Assembly: GCA_002501205.1 (NCBI GenBank)
Contig: DLRW01000077.1
Location: 971-17,660 of the forward strand
Reading direction: 5' to 3'
From: Flavobacteriales bacterium UBA7878
Lineage (GTDB): Bacteria > Bacteroidota > Bacteroidia > Flavobacteriales > Schleiferiaceae
DNA: 16,690 nucleotides
Shown here: piece by piece, positions 1 to 7,463 of the stretch
Layout: every line of letters begins with the position of its first letter
Position numbering within the stretch: position 1 is the stretch's first letter
The notes under the pieces: model-generated
What the model was told of the DNA's origin: nothing
Seen by the model: the letters and a program-made list of their open reading frames with translations, nothing else
Database searches by the model: none
Position numbers and translations under genes: made by a program

Positions 1-1
1 C

Positions 2-91
2 TTGGAAAGAGTGGTAAAACATTATCCGGATGTAGAGTTTATGTCAAGTGTAGAATTGGGAGATACCATCGCCCAAAGCCTTAAACCTTAG
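2..91 (+). CDS. C-terminal end of an upstream CDS (partial, 5' end outside window)
   Basis: The second frame is open from the window edge to a TAG at 89-91 and gives 29 residues. The end reads HYPDVEFMSSVELGDTIAQS followed by LKP. The stop lies two bases before the start of the PglC-like gene, so this is very probably the previous member of the same operon. The PDVEFMSSVELG stretch resembles, from memory, the C-terminal end of polysaccharide deacetylase-type proteins in Bacteroidota capsule clusters. Too little is visible to be sure of that, and the family assignment should be treated as a guess. That a CDS ends here is much safer than its identity. Confidence 0.5.
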   Translation: MERVVKHYPDVEFMSSVELGDTIAQSLKP

Positions 92-93
92 TC

Positions 94-699
94 ATGTACC
101 GAAAACTGTTTAAGCGATTAATTGACCTATTGGTGGCTTTGAGCCTTTTAATCCTTTTAAGTCCACTGATTCTGATCATTACAGTTGTACTGCTTTTCAC
201 TAATGAAGGGAAGCCATTTTTCTACCAAGATCGCCCAGGTTATAAGGAAAGAAAAATTCGGATTATGAAGTTTAAATCCATGACCGATAAAAAGGACGCG
301 GAGGGAAAGCTGTTGCCGGATAATGAACGCATCACCGCTATGGGAAAGTTTATTCGCTTAAGCTCCTTGGATGAATTACCGCAATTGGTAAATGTTTTGA
401 AAGGAGATATGAGTTTGATAGGACCTAGGCCTCTGCTTTTCAAGTACCTACCTTTATACTCTGAAGAACAAAGACGCCGACATGAAGTAAAGCCTGGGAT
501 TACAGGATTGGCACAGGTTAATGGGCGAAATGCCATTAGCTGGAAGAAGAAATTTGAATACGACGTTTACTATGTGGATCATCTGAGCTTAGCCTTGGAT
601 ATTCAAATTTTGTTTAAAACGATTCGAAAAATAGTGATCAGAGAAGGGGTGAATCAATCGGATGACCGCCCCATGAGACCATTTGACGGCACCAACTGA
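94..699 (+). CDS. pglC: PglC-like monotopic phosphoglycosyl transferase (undecaprenyl-phosphate sugar-1-P transferase)
   Basis: This enzyme would transfer a sugar-1-phosphate from a UDP-sugar to undecaprenyl phosphate at the inner membrane face, the first committed step of glycan assembly. It is 201 residues long, the size of the minimal PglC class without the extra membrane helices of WcaJ/WbaP. The N-terminal hydrophobic segment (about 9-35) carries Ser23-Pro24, the kink of the re-entrant helix in PglC. The catalytic Asp93-Glu94 dyad lies in SSLDELPQL, followed by GPRPLL (110-115), KPGITGLAQVNGRN (133-146) and a C-terminal FDGTN. All align by eye with Campylobacter PglC at nearly identical residue numbers. 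The family's usual substrate is a UDP-bacillosamine derivative, which fits the PglE-like gene nearby. The start codon is 3 bases after the previous stop, and the TGA overlaps the next ATG by one base. The family is certain; the exact sugar is inferred. Confidence 0.93.
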   Translation: MYRKLFKRLIDLLVALSLLILLSPLILIITVVLLFTNEGKPFFYQDRPGYKERKIRIMKFKSMTDKKDAEGKLLPDNERITAMGKFIRLSSLDELPQLVNVLKGDMSLIGPRPLLFKYLPLYSEEQRRRHEVKPGITGLAQVNGRNAISWKKKFEYDVYYVDHLSLALDIQILFKTIRKIVIREGVNQSDDRPMRPFDGTN

Positions 700-1712
700 T
701 GAAAAGAGTACTCTATTTTTTTTACTACCTCAAGGAGCTTGATTCCAAGAAATTTAAAAGCTTCATGGCTTATGCTCGAAAAGCTTCTGGCAGATCGACG
801 CTGAGTCTGTACTTAGAGCTGTTTCGGGATTCTGTGAAATACAATATTTCCATTCTGGAGTACTTCCAATTTCATTTCTATGAGATTAGCCCCGAAGAAA
901 AAGCTATGTGGGCGGGTACTGGTTATATGTATGAGTATCAATTGCTGATGAATCCCAAGGAAAGCAGAAACCTACTTTCGGATAAGGCTCTTTTCTTGAA
1001 AGACTATGGCAAATTTGTAAACCATGCTTTTGCGGGAATTGAAGAATTGAAATTAAAGCCCGAACTGGCTAAAGATCTAATTGAAGGCAGAAGTGATAAG
1101 GTGGTGCTTAAGAGTGTGGACGGTCAATGCGGTAGAGGAATTCAAATTATACCAGTTAAAGGGTTAAACCCATCCACTTTGGTATCTAAGCTCGAAGCCT
1201 CCGGTAATGACCTAGCGGAGGAATTTGTGCAGCAGCATGAGGATTTGAATCGACTATCGCCTTCAGGCTTAAATACCCTTCGCATTGTGACCCAAATTAA
1301 TAAAGAGGGCGGGGTAGATGTTATTGCTGCTCGGTTGCGTATCACCGTAAACAACAGTGTAGATAATTTGGCCGCTGGTAATCTGGCTGCTGAAGTTAAT
1401 TTGGAAAGTGGCAAGGTTAATGGGCCTGCGGTTTACAGTGATATTACCAAAGAAGATACCGCCACTCATCCGGTAACGGGAGTAGTAATTAGTGGATTTG
1501 AGGTACCTCTGTTTAAAGATTCCATCGAAATGGTTACAGAGGCCGCTTTGCTATATCCTCAAAATCGATCTATTGGTTGGGATGTTGCAATTACAAGCAA
1601 TGGACCTGAACTTATAGAAGGTAACCACGATTGGTGTAAGCTATTATGGCAATTACCAGTAAAGAAAGGCCTAAAGCCAGTACTTGAAGCCTACAGAACG
1701 AATAGAAAATAA
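699..1712 (+). CDS. Sugar-transfer-associated ATP-grasp protein (ATPgrasp_ST-like)
   Basis: This is a 337-residue ATP-grasp protein of the type found in polysaccharide clusters (Pfam ATPgrasp_ST, alpha-L-glutamate ligase-related). ATP-grasp enzymes activate a carboxylate as an acyl phosphate and join it to an amine or another nucleophile. An N-terminal helical region (about 1-95) precedes the ATP-grasp core. VVLKSVDGQCGRGI (135-148) holds the likely ATP-binding Lys138 and the glycine-rich loop. EEFVQQH (174-180) is the hinge strand, and SGLNTLRIVT (189-198) is typical of this family. IGWDVAIT (292-299) and ELIEGNHD (304-311) carry the likely metal ligands Glu307 and Asn309. Its ATG shares one base with the TGA of the PglC-like gene, so the two are translationally coupled and probably functionally linked. 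The acyl substrate and acceptor cannot be read from the sequence. Confidence 0.85.
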   Translation: MKRVLYFFYYLKELDSKKFKSFMAYARKASGRSTLSLYLELFRDSVKYNISILEYFQFHFYEISPEEKAMWAGTGYMYEYQLLMNPKESRNLLSDKALFLKDYGKFVNHAFAGIEELKLKPELAKDLIEGRSDKVVLKSVDGQCGRGIQIIPVKGLNPSTLVSKLEASGNDLAEEFVQQHEDLNRLSPSGLNTLRIVTQINKEGGVDVIAARLRITVNNSVDNLAAGNLAAEVNLESGKVNGPAVYSDITKEDTATHPVTGVVISGFEVPLFKDSIEMVTEAALLYPQNRSIGWDVAITSNGPELIEGNHDWCKLLWQLPVKKGLKPVLEAYRTNRK

Positions 1713-1718
1713 GCTTAG

Positions 1719-2786
1719 ATGAATATTTTAATTAGTGGAGTAGGAGGGCCTACTCCTCGCAGCATTGCACGCAGTATTAAAATCAGCAAGTATGCTGATG
1801 AAGCTAAGATGTTTGGTACAGATGTAAATCCTTTGGCTTACGGCCTGTACGAAAATGGATTATATGAAGAGACCCGCTTAATTCCTTATGCCGGGAAAGA
1901 AGGTTATTGGGAAGCCCTGAAAGCTTATATCAAAGAAAATGACATTAGCTGTGCCATGGTGCACCCGGAACACGAAGTCTTGGCTTGGTCTAAATTGAAA
2001 AAAGATGGCGGCGAATGGCCCTGCAAAACTTTGCTTCCTGACTATGATGTAGTTAAGGTTTTAGTGGATAAAGGAGCCATGACTGATATCCTTGAAGGTA
2101 CTGGTTTAGTTCCAGAGTCGTTTCTGATTGACCCTAAAAATTTGAATTTCGAGGAACTGGAGCAAACCCTGCCTTATCCTTTTTGGATTCGCAGTACTTC
2201 GGGCTCCAGTGGTTTAGGATCTTTGAAAGTTGAAGATCGAGATAGTCTAAAGAATTGGATTACCATCAATCCCGGAGTAACGGAATTTATTGCCAGTACT
2301 TATTTACCCGGCCGAAACCTGGCCTGTAAACTGCTTTATTACAATGGAGAACTTTTACGTTCGGCTTGTGGTGAACGTGTAAATTACATTATGGCAAAGG
2401 TGGCCCCATCGGGTATCACGGGTAATACTTCTTATGGTCGTTTGCTTAATGAACCTAAATTAGTTGATGCGGCCGTAAAGGCGATGGAGTTAATATTTGA
2501 AGCTACCGGAGCTCCTAAGCACGGTTTCTTTACTGCGGATTTTAAAGAAGATGCTGAGGGAAAACCATACATCACCGAAATTAATGTAAGGATGGTAGCC
2601 TTTAATTATAGCTTTGCGAAAGGCGGCGCTAATTTTTCGGAAGACATTGTTCGCTTGATGAATGAAGATGCCAGCTTTGATCGTAATTATAAGATGTATG
2701 AGTTTGAGCCCGGAACGATCTTTTTGCGCGATGTAGATGCCGAGCCAATATTAATGAAAGAAGAAGAACTGATTCAGGCACTTTAG
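1719..2786 (+). CDS. ATP-grasp carboxylate-amine ligase, carbamoyl-phosphate-synthase-large-chain-like (short form)
   Basis: This second ATP-grasp protein (355 residues) is of a different subfamily from its upstream neighbour. The N-terminal pre-ATP-grasp Rossmann region opens with MNILISGVGGP (1-11) and has VHPEHEV (81-87). A linker with a characteristic aspartate, LLPDYDVVKVLVDKGA (105-120), leads to the ATP-binding strand WIRSTSGSSGLGSLK (156-170). The catalytic/metal part is GFFTADF (269-275) with Asp274, then ITEINVR (285-291) with Glu287, Asn289 and Arg291. This architecture is that of short carbamoyl-phosphate-synthase-like ligases common in capsule clusters. It starts 6 bases after the previous stop and ends the operon just before the terminator hairpins. 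The gene order suggests it acylates an amino sugar or a related precursor, but the sequence alone does not give the substrate. Confidence 0.85.
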   Translation: MNILISGVGGPTPRSIARSIKISKYADEAKMFGTDVNPLAYGLYENGLYEETRLIPYAGKEGYWEALKAYIKENDISCAMVHPEHEVLAWSKLKKDGGEWPCKTLLPDYDVVKVLVDKGAMTDILEGTGLVPESFLIDPKNLNFEELEQTLPYPFWIRSTSGSSGLGSLKVEDRDSLKNWITINPGVTEFIASTYLPGRNLACKLLYYNGELLRSACGERVNYIMAKVAPSGITGNTSYGRLLNEPKLVDAAVKAMELIFEATGAPKHGFFTADFKEDAEGKPYITEINVRMVAFNYSFAKGGANFSEDIVRLMNEDASFDRNYKMYEFEPGTIFLRDVDAEPILMKEEELIQAL

Positions 2787-2816
2787 TTTTACACAGCATA
2801 CTTAAGCATAAAAAAA

Positions 2817-2841
2817 AGCGACCCACTAGGTCGCTTTTTTT
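2817..2841. terminator. Bidirectional intrinsic terminator between convergent operons
   Basis: AGCGACC (2817-2823) pairs with GGTCGCT (2829-2835) around the loop CACTA. An A tract (2811-2817) lies on the left and a T tract (2835-2841) on the right, so the structure can terminate in both directions. It sits 30 bases after the ATP-grasp gene stop. Confidence 0.85.
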
Positions 2842-2851
2842 ATGAGATAAG

Positions 2852-2875
2852 AAAGAGGTTTAGAACCTCTTTTTG
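2852..2875. terminator. Second hairpin, likely terminator of the pglE-wza-wzc operon
   Basis: AAAGAGGTT (2852-2860) and AACCTCTTT (2864-2872) form a perfect 9-bp stem around a 3-base loop (TAG). It lies 6 bases beyond the stop codon of the minus-strand kinase gene. Further T residues follow the stem on the plus strand. It is independent of the hairpin at 2817-2835, so the convergent junction carries two. Confidence 0.7.
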
Positions 2876-2880
2876 AGCTG

Positions 2881-5331
2881 TTATCTGGATCTTAAACCAC
2901 GACCTTTTCTGCCGCTTTCTTTATCGTCCTCACCATAATAGGCAGAGCCGTATCCGTACCCGTACCCATATCCATATCCATAACCGTATCCATAACCGTA
3001 GCCGTATCCATAGCCATAGGACTTAGAAATGGTAAAGTCATTAATGGTAATGGCGATATTCTGTACAGATTTGTTTTCGTAGCGATCATTGATAAAGCTC
3101 AATAACTGCTTGTCGGTATAACCCTGTCGGATTACGTAGAAACTGTAATCTACCTTCTTAATAAGTTCAAAGGTATCAGCTACTAATCCTACCGGTGGAG
3201 TATCGAAAATGATATATTCAAAGTCTTTCTTTAAAATCTCATGCATTTCGTCAAAGCGCTCGCTGAGAATTAATTCTGAAGGGTTTGGAGGAATGGGACC
3301 AGCAGACAGGATATAAAGATTATCCAACATACTCGTTTTTTGGATAGCGTCCTTGCATTCCATTTGACCTGCCAAAACAGTACTTACTCCAAAGTCATTA
3401 CTTAGTTTAAAGTCGTTGTAGATTTTTGGTTTACGCAAATCGAGACCAACCAATACTGTTTTCTTCCCACTGGCCGCTAGAATGGAGGCCATGTTAATAG
3501 AAATAAAGGTCTTTCCTTCACCACCGATGGAAGAAGTAAAGAGCATAGTCTGAATCTTCTTTTCACCAGCCAGGAAAGATATATTACTTCGCAAGGCTCG
3601 GAAGGATTCTGCGATACTCGATTTAGGGAATTCGGCAACAATAAGGTTGGTGCTGCGATCACTGTGTCCAATCATGGCTACAATAGGCATGTTGGTAATC
3701 GATTCAACATCTTCCTTCGAACGAATTTTGGTATCCAGTAAATCCGTAATTACGATGAAGCCAATTGGGATGAAAAGAGATATCACAATGGCAATAGTAA
3801 AAGTACGTTTGGGATTGGGGCTTACCGGATCTTTATCAACGGTCGCTGAGTCTACAACGCGCGAGTCGGGGGTGTTTCCAGCTAAAACAATAGCGGTTTC
3901 AGCCTTCTTCTGCATCAAGAACAGGTAGAGGTTCTCCAGAATCTCGTAACGTCTTTTGATACGGATCAACTCAATTTCTGTTTTAGGTAATTCACTCACC
4001 TCAGATTCAACCTTATGACGCTTATCTTCAAGAACTTGAATTTGATAAGAGAGTTGATTAAGTACCGAGCTAATATTAGTTTTTAGATTTTGGCGCAGCT
4101 TTAAGATCTGCTGGTCCAGGAGTCGAATACGAGGGTTATTTTCCAGCTGACCATAGCTTAACCGAGATCTTTCTTGGATTAAGACATTCAAATCGCGAAT
4201 GGCCATAGAGATAACCTCTTCCAAACCTTGAATGCCCATGGGGCTGAGTAAAGCCTCCGTTAATTCAAGTTCATTATTCTTTTTAGTGATGTAATTAAGG
4301 TAACGCTCTTGAGACTTTAATTCGGAAATCTTGGCATCAAGGTCGAATATTTGAGTAAAGAGCTGAACTCCCTTACTGCTGAGGTTGATTGCCTGATTTT
4401 CAGATTGGAAAGTTTTTAAGATACCCTCTACAATTTCCAAAGAATCTTGAAGTCCGGAAAGTTCTTTGGTGATAAAGTTCAGCGCGTTTTCGGTGGTTTG
4501 ATTCTTACTTTCCAGGTTAAAGTTTTGGTATTCAGAGATTAACTGATTTACATAATCTTTGATTTTACCACCAACCGCACCTTTCATACTGATGTTGATG
4601 GCTGCGGATCCTTCAGAAGTTGGTTCAACAGTTAACTGGTCGTAATAACTATCAATCAAATTCTGCTTGGAAGTCCAGTTCACCTTGATTTCTGACACAT
4701 CCTGGGCAGGAACATAGGAAGTTGGGCTAATACGGAATTTGGAAATTGGACTAACAAACCACTCATTTTCCTTTACAAAAATAACTTCCTTCTTATCCTC
4801 ATCAGGATTGTAGGCTTCGGGCAGTTCAATTTCATACCCTGCGTCTTTTTGCTTCACAATGTACTGACCGTACACTTGAGTGTGAAGACTATCATATTCC
4901 AATCTCCAACCCGGGTTGGGATAAATCTCAGAGCTTTTAATCTTTCCCTCGCTGTAATAGCTAATTTCAAAAGATAAGCTTTGAAGGGTTCTTTCGGTTA
5001 AGGTTCTACTCTTAAGAATAACAACCTCATTTTCGAATTCGAGGCGTGGATTATAATAACCTACGGCAGACATTAAAGACTCCATGCTGCCTTTTTGGTC
5101 AGAATCCACCATAACGGTAGCGTTTACCTCATAAATACGAGTAGCATAACGGTAGATAAAAAGAGCGATTACCAGACCAATAACCATTGAAATGGAGATA
5201 ATTGGCCAGGAACCTAAAATACGGAAGAATAACCTTTTAATATCTACAGAATCCTCAGTGCTAGACTGTTGAGGTTGGATCATTTCTGTAGGATAGCCGG
5301 GCTGCTGGTAGCTGGGTTTAGAATCTTGCAT
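2881..5331 (-). CDS. wzc: Wzc-like polysaccharide co-polymerase / BY-family tyrosine kinase
   Basis: This 816-residue inner-membrane protein would control polysaccharide chain length and export, with autophosphorylation cycling. A cytoplasmic N-terminus leads to TM1 (about 43-62), a large periplasmic Wzz-type domain with long coiled coils (about 280-480), the proline-rich DPVSPNPKR (501-509), and TM2 (about 510-531). The cytoplasmic BY-kinase domain follows: oligomerisation motif ESFRALR (575-581, EX2RX2R), Walker A SIGGEGKT (601-608, Lys607), Walker A' VLVGLDLRKPK (626-636, Asp631) and Walker B YIIFDTPP (706-713, Asp710). The tail has twelve Tyr-Gly dipeptides (772-795), then AYYG and a basic end, giving 14 candidate phosphotyrosines. 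All catalytic motifs are intact. It is the last gene of the pglE-wza-wzc operon, with one base between the wza stop and its ATG. Confidence 0.95.
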   Translation of the reverse strand: MQDSKPSYQQPGYPTEMIQPQQSSTEDSVDIKRLFFRILGSWPIISISMVIGLVIALFIYRYATRIYEVNATVMVDSDQKGSMESLMSAVGYYNPRLEFENEVVILKSRTLTERTLQSLSFEISYYSEGKIKSSEIYPNPGWRLEYDSLHTQVYGQYIVKQKDAGYEIELPEAYNPDEDKKEVIFVKENEWFVSPISKFRISPTSYVPAQDVSEIKVNWTSKQNLIDSYYDQLTVEPTSEGSAAINISMKGAVGGKIKDYVNQLISEYQNFNLESKNQTTENALNFITKELSGLQDSLEIVEGILKTFQSENQAINLSSKGVQLFTQIFDLDAKISELKSQERYLNYITKKNNELELTEALLSPMGIQGLEEVISMAIRDLNVLIQERSRLSYGQLENNPRIRLLDQQILKLRQNLKTNISSVLNQLSYQIQVLEDKRHKVESEVSELPKTEIELIRIKRRYEILENLYLFLMQKKAETAIVLAGNTPDSRVVDSATVDKDPVSPNPKRTFTIAIVISLFIPIGFIVITDLLDTKIRSKEDVESITNMPIVAMIGHSDRSTNLIVAEFPKSSIAESFRALRSNISFLAGEKKIQTMLFTSSIGGEGKTFISINMASILAASGKKTVLVGLDLRKPKIYNDFKLSNDFGVSTVLAGQMECKDAIQKTSMLDNLYILSAGPIPPNPSELILSERFDEMHEILKKDFEYIIFDTPPVGLVADTFELIKKVDYSFYVIRQGYTDKQLLSFINDRYENKSVQNIAITINDFTISKSYGYGYGYGYGYGYGYGYGYGYGYGSAYYGEDDKESGRKGRGLRSR
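2947..3018 (-). repeat. Tyr-Gly (YG)12 coding repeat in the kinase tail
   Basis: This stretch encodes twelve uninterrupted Tyr-Gly dipeptides (residues 772-795 of the kinase). The DNA is only loosely hexameric: both TAT and TAC, and all four GGN codons, are used in no fixed order. The peptide repeat is therefore older than any recent replication-slippage event and looks maintained at protein level. Confidence 0.9.
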
Positions 5332-5332
5332 C

Positions 5333-6151
5333 CTAATTATTAATACTGTTTATAGCGATAATCAAGGTGATGGTAGAAGCGAGCACCGAGAGTAATTGAG
5401 AAAAAGTTTGGAAACCGGTAGTACCAATACCAAAGGATTTTTGAGGTAGTGGTTTGACATTAATTACATCATTAGGCTGAATGAAATAACGTGAGTCATT
5501 AATAACATTTGCGTCGGTTAAGTCCAATACAAAGGTTTTAACACCTTCTGGACTTTGACGTACTACCATTACTTCTTTACGATCTCCAACAATGGTAATA
5601 TCACCAGCAGAAGCTAATGCTTCGAAGATATTTACCTGATTTTGATACACAACGTATTTACCAGGTCGGGCTACTTCGCCCACAATTGAAAAGCGAATTC
5701 CAGCTAATTGAACAGTTACATTGATGGATTCCTCCTTAAAATACTTTTGAAGTTCGGTTTCCACCAAATTTTGAATTTCTTCGATGCTTAGATCTAAAAC
5801 CTGTAGCTTACCAATAATAGGAATGCTAATTTCTCCATTGAGGTCGATAGAGTATCCCTGAAGGTAAAACAAAATGTCACCGGCCTGCAATGCATTGGGT
5901 TGAGACATATTCGCAATATTGAAAAGCTGAGAAGTTTCAGCATCATAGGTACGAATGGTAATGCTTAAGATGTCATTAGGCTGCACGCGATAGGCATTCC
6001 GTTCCAATTTGTATTCTTTGGAGGAACCTTCTTCTTCTTGTAAATAGGTTAACCTTTTGGTAGGAACACAGCCAATGGCTCCAATGAGCAATAAAGAGTA
6101 CAAAGTCGCTTTAAAGAAGCGCGACCACATTTTTGACTTGGTTCTTGTCAT
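5333..6151 (-). CDS. wza: Wza-like polysaccharide export lipoprotein
   Basis: This 272-residue outer-membrane export protein is the partner of the downstream kinase. A basic N-terminus and hydrophobic stretch (about 15-27) end in AIGC, a lipobox with Cys28 as the likely lipidated residue. The Poly_export domain spans about 50-148 (YRVQPNDILSI at 54-64). An SLBB domain covers about 152-235, with FSIVGEVARPGKY at 154-166. A C-terminal hydrophobic helix (about 250-268) would cross the outer membrane. The length is below that of E. coli Wza because there is one clear SLBB repeat, as is common in Bacteroidota. The first ATG overlaps the aminotransferase TGA by four bases (ATGA). A start at Met8 would also keep the signal peptide but would lose this coupling, so the longer form was chosen. 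Confidence 0.93.
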   Translation of the reverse strand: MTRTKSKMWSRFFKATLYSLLLIGAIGCVPTKRLTYLQEEEGSSKEYKLERNAYRVQPNDILSITIRTYDAETSQLFNIANMSQPNALQAGDILFYLQGYSIDLNGEISIPIIGKLQVLDLSIEEIQNLVETELQKYFKEESINVTVQLAGIRFSIVGEVARPGKYVVYQNQVNIFEALASAGDITIVGDRKEVMVVRQSPEGVKTFVLDLTDANVINDSRYFIQPNDVINVKPLPQKSFGIGTTGFQTFSQLLSVLASTITLIIAINSINN

Positions 6152-7302
6152 GAGAAGAAAGATTCAATTTTGGTTTCGATTCGTGCCCAATCGCTCTCGC
6201 TTAAATTACTGCCGGAGGGCAAGCATAAGCCTGTGTCAAAGAGCTTTTCTGCTACTTTTCCACCATAGTATTTAGCCTCTTCGAAAACAGGCTGTAAGTG
6301 CATAGGTTTCCAAAGGGGGCGTGCCTCAATATTTTCTTCGAGCAAAAAGATACGTAATCCTTCACGGTCTTTCCCCTTATTTTCATCTGGATTCATCACG
6401 ATGGAGCTCAACCAGCGATTGCTAAATGAATCGGCTAATCCTGGCTGAAGTTTAATCGCATATCCTTTTTTATTAATTCGAGAAAAGAGCTCCTGATAGC
6501 GCTCAAAGTTTTTACGTCGCAGCGCAATGTGTTTGTCTAAGACAAGCATTTGGCCACGGCCAATACCAGCAAGCACATTACTTAAGCGATAATTATAACC
6601 AATGGTGCTGTGTTGGTAGTGAGGAGCTTCATCGCGGGCCTGGGTGGCTAAAAAGCGAGCTTTATCGATCCACTCCTTATTGGAAGAGACCAGGGCACCA
6701 CCACCGCTGGTAGTGATAATTTTATTGCCATTGAAGGAGTAGACTCCAAAATCACCAAGGCTACCGGTATATTTTCCTTTATAGGTAGAGCCTAAACTTT
6801 CGGCAGCATCTTCTAAAACAGCAATGCCGTAGGATTTGGCATGAGCTAAAATCTCGTCCATCTTAGCCGGCATTCCATAAAGGTGAACCGGAATAATAGC
6901 TTTTACTTTAGGAAGGAGTCCTTGCTGATCGAGGTCTTTTAATGCAGTTTGTAAGGAGTCTGGACACATATTCCAGGTGTCTTTCTCAGAATCAATAAAT
7001 ACAGGGTCTGCACCGCGGTATTTTATGGGATTTGCTGAGCCACAAAAAGTAAAGCTTTGAACGATAACCAAATCGCCAGGACCTACATTAAGTAAATCAA
7101 GAGCAATATGAAGGGCAGCCGTACCACTACTGAGTGCTGCGGCATGAGCCACACCATTGTACTTTTCAAGATCGGATTCAAAGCCATTTACATGAGGCCC
7201 CAATGGAGCTATCCAATTGGTTTCGAAGGCTTCATTGACGAATTCTTGCTCTTTTCCTCCCATGTGTGGAGAGGAGAGCCAGATCTTGGTTTTTTCGCTC
7301 AT
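6148..7302 (-). CDS. pglE: PglE-like PLP-dependent UDP-4-keto-sugar aminotransferase (DegT/DnrJ/EryC1/StrS family)
   Basis: This enzyme would transfer an amino group to C4 of a UDP-4-keto-6-deoxy-GlcNAc-type sugar, giving the 4-amino precursor of bacillosamine. It has 384 residues, close to Campylobacter PglE. LSSPHMGG (9-16), IAPLGPHVNGFE (31-42), EDAAESLGS (164-172), the PLP lysine Lys194 in FNGNKIITTSGGG, ATQAR and YNYRLSNVLAGIG, SNRWLSS, ARPLWKPMH and GLCLPSG all match PglE-type enzymes by eye, better than WbpE-type ones. It is the first gene of the minus operon and overlaps wza by four bases. The upstream 4,6-dehydratase (PglF) and the 4-N-acetyltransferase (PglD) are not in the window. 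The family is secure; the exact nucleotide sugar is inferred from similarity and from the PglC-like gene. Confidence 0.9.
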   Translation of the reverse strand: MSEKTKIWLSSPHMGGKEQEFVNEAFETNWIAPLGPHVNGFESDLEKYNGVAHAAALSSGTAALHIALDLLNVGPGDLVIVQSFTFCGSANPIKYRGADPVFIDSEKDTWNMCPDSLQTALKDLDQQGLLPKVKAIIPVHLYGMPAKMDEILAHAKSYGIAVLEDAAESLGSTYKGKYTGSLGDFGVYSFNGNKIITTSGGGALVSSNKEWIDKARFLATQARDEAPHYQHSTIGYNYRLSNVLAGIGRGQMLVLDKHIALRRKNFERYQELFSRINKKGYAIKLQPGLADSFSNRWLSSIVMNPDENKGKDREGLRIFLLEENIEARPLWKPMHLQPVFEEAKYYGGKVAEKLFDTGLCLPSGSNLSESDWARIETKIESFFS

Positions 7303-7410
7303 TAAGGGCTTTTATTTGATCGGACAAAGAAAGCAAATGATTTGAAAACTTTAAGGCCTACCACAGGGCCATACTGTTATTTAATTCACATTTAATCTCA
7401 GCTGAGCGAA

Positions 7411-7438
7411 TTCTTCTGATCGATATCCATTAATTTTG
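7411..7438 (+). promoter_or_regulatory. Candidate Bacteroidota promoter for cysDN
   Basis: TAATTTTG (7431-7438) matches the Bacteroidota -7 consensus TAnnTTTG exactly. It lies 25 bases before the cysD ATG in the 161-bp divergent intergenic region. The -33 element is weak: TTC at 7411-7413 with a 17-base spacer, not TTG. A matching element for the opposite strand (pglE operon) was not found. Confidence 0.45.
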
Positions 7439-7463
7439 GACTGTTTTGAGAAAAAGAAACTGA

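Noticed and set aside
240..536. Open frames on the opposite strand of, or out of frame with, the main genes (for example 240-536 -, 3647-3928 +, 11095-11352 +, 13355-13612 +, 14836-15117 +).
   Set aside because: They lie wholly inside genes with clear conserved motifs, show no recognisable domains, and their sequence is explained by the codon use of the real gene.
2947..3018. The TAT/GGN tract as a CRISPR-like or phase-variable microsatellite.
   Set aside because: The repeat unit is degenerate at DNA level, has no spacers, and stays in frame within the kinase; nothing suggests switching.
6148..7302. Reading the aminotransferase as the WbpE of the wbpD pathway.
   Set aside because: Its motifs (SSPHMGG, IAPLGPHVNGFE, FNGNKIITTSGGG, ARPLWKPMH) follow PglE, and it lies in a different operon from wbpD. 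The WbpE role is possible but less well supported.
7325..7332. CAAAGAAA as the minus-strand -7 box of the pglE-wza-wzc operon.
   Set aside because: On the minus strand it reads TTTCTTTG, which lacks the conserved A, and no suitably spaced -33 element was found.
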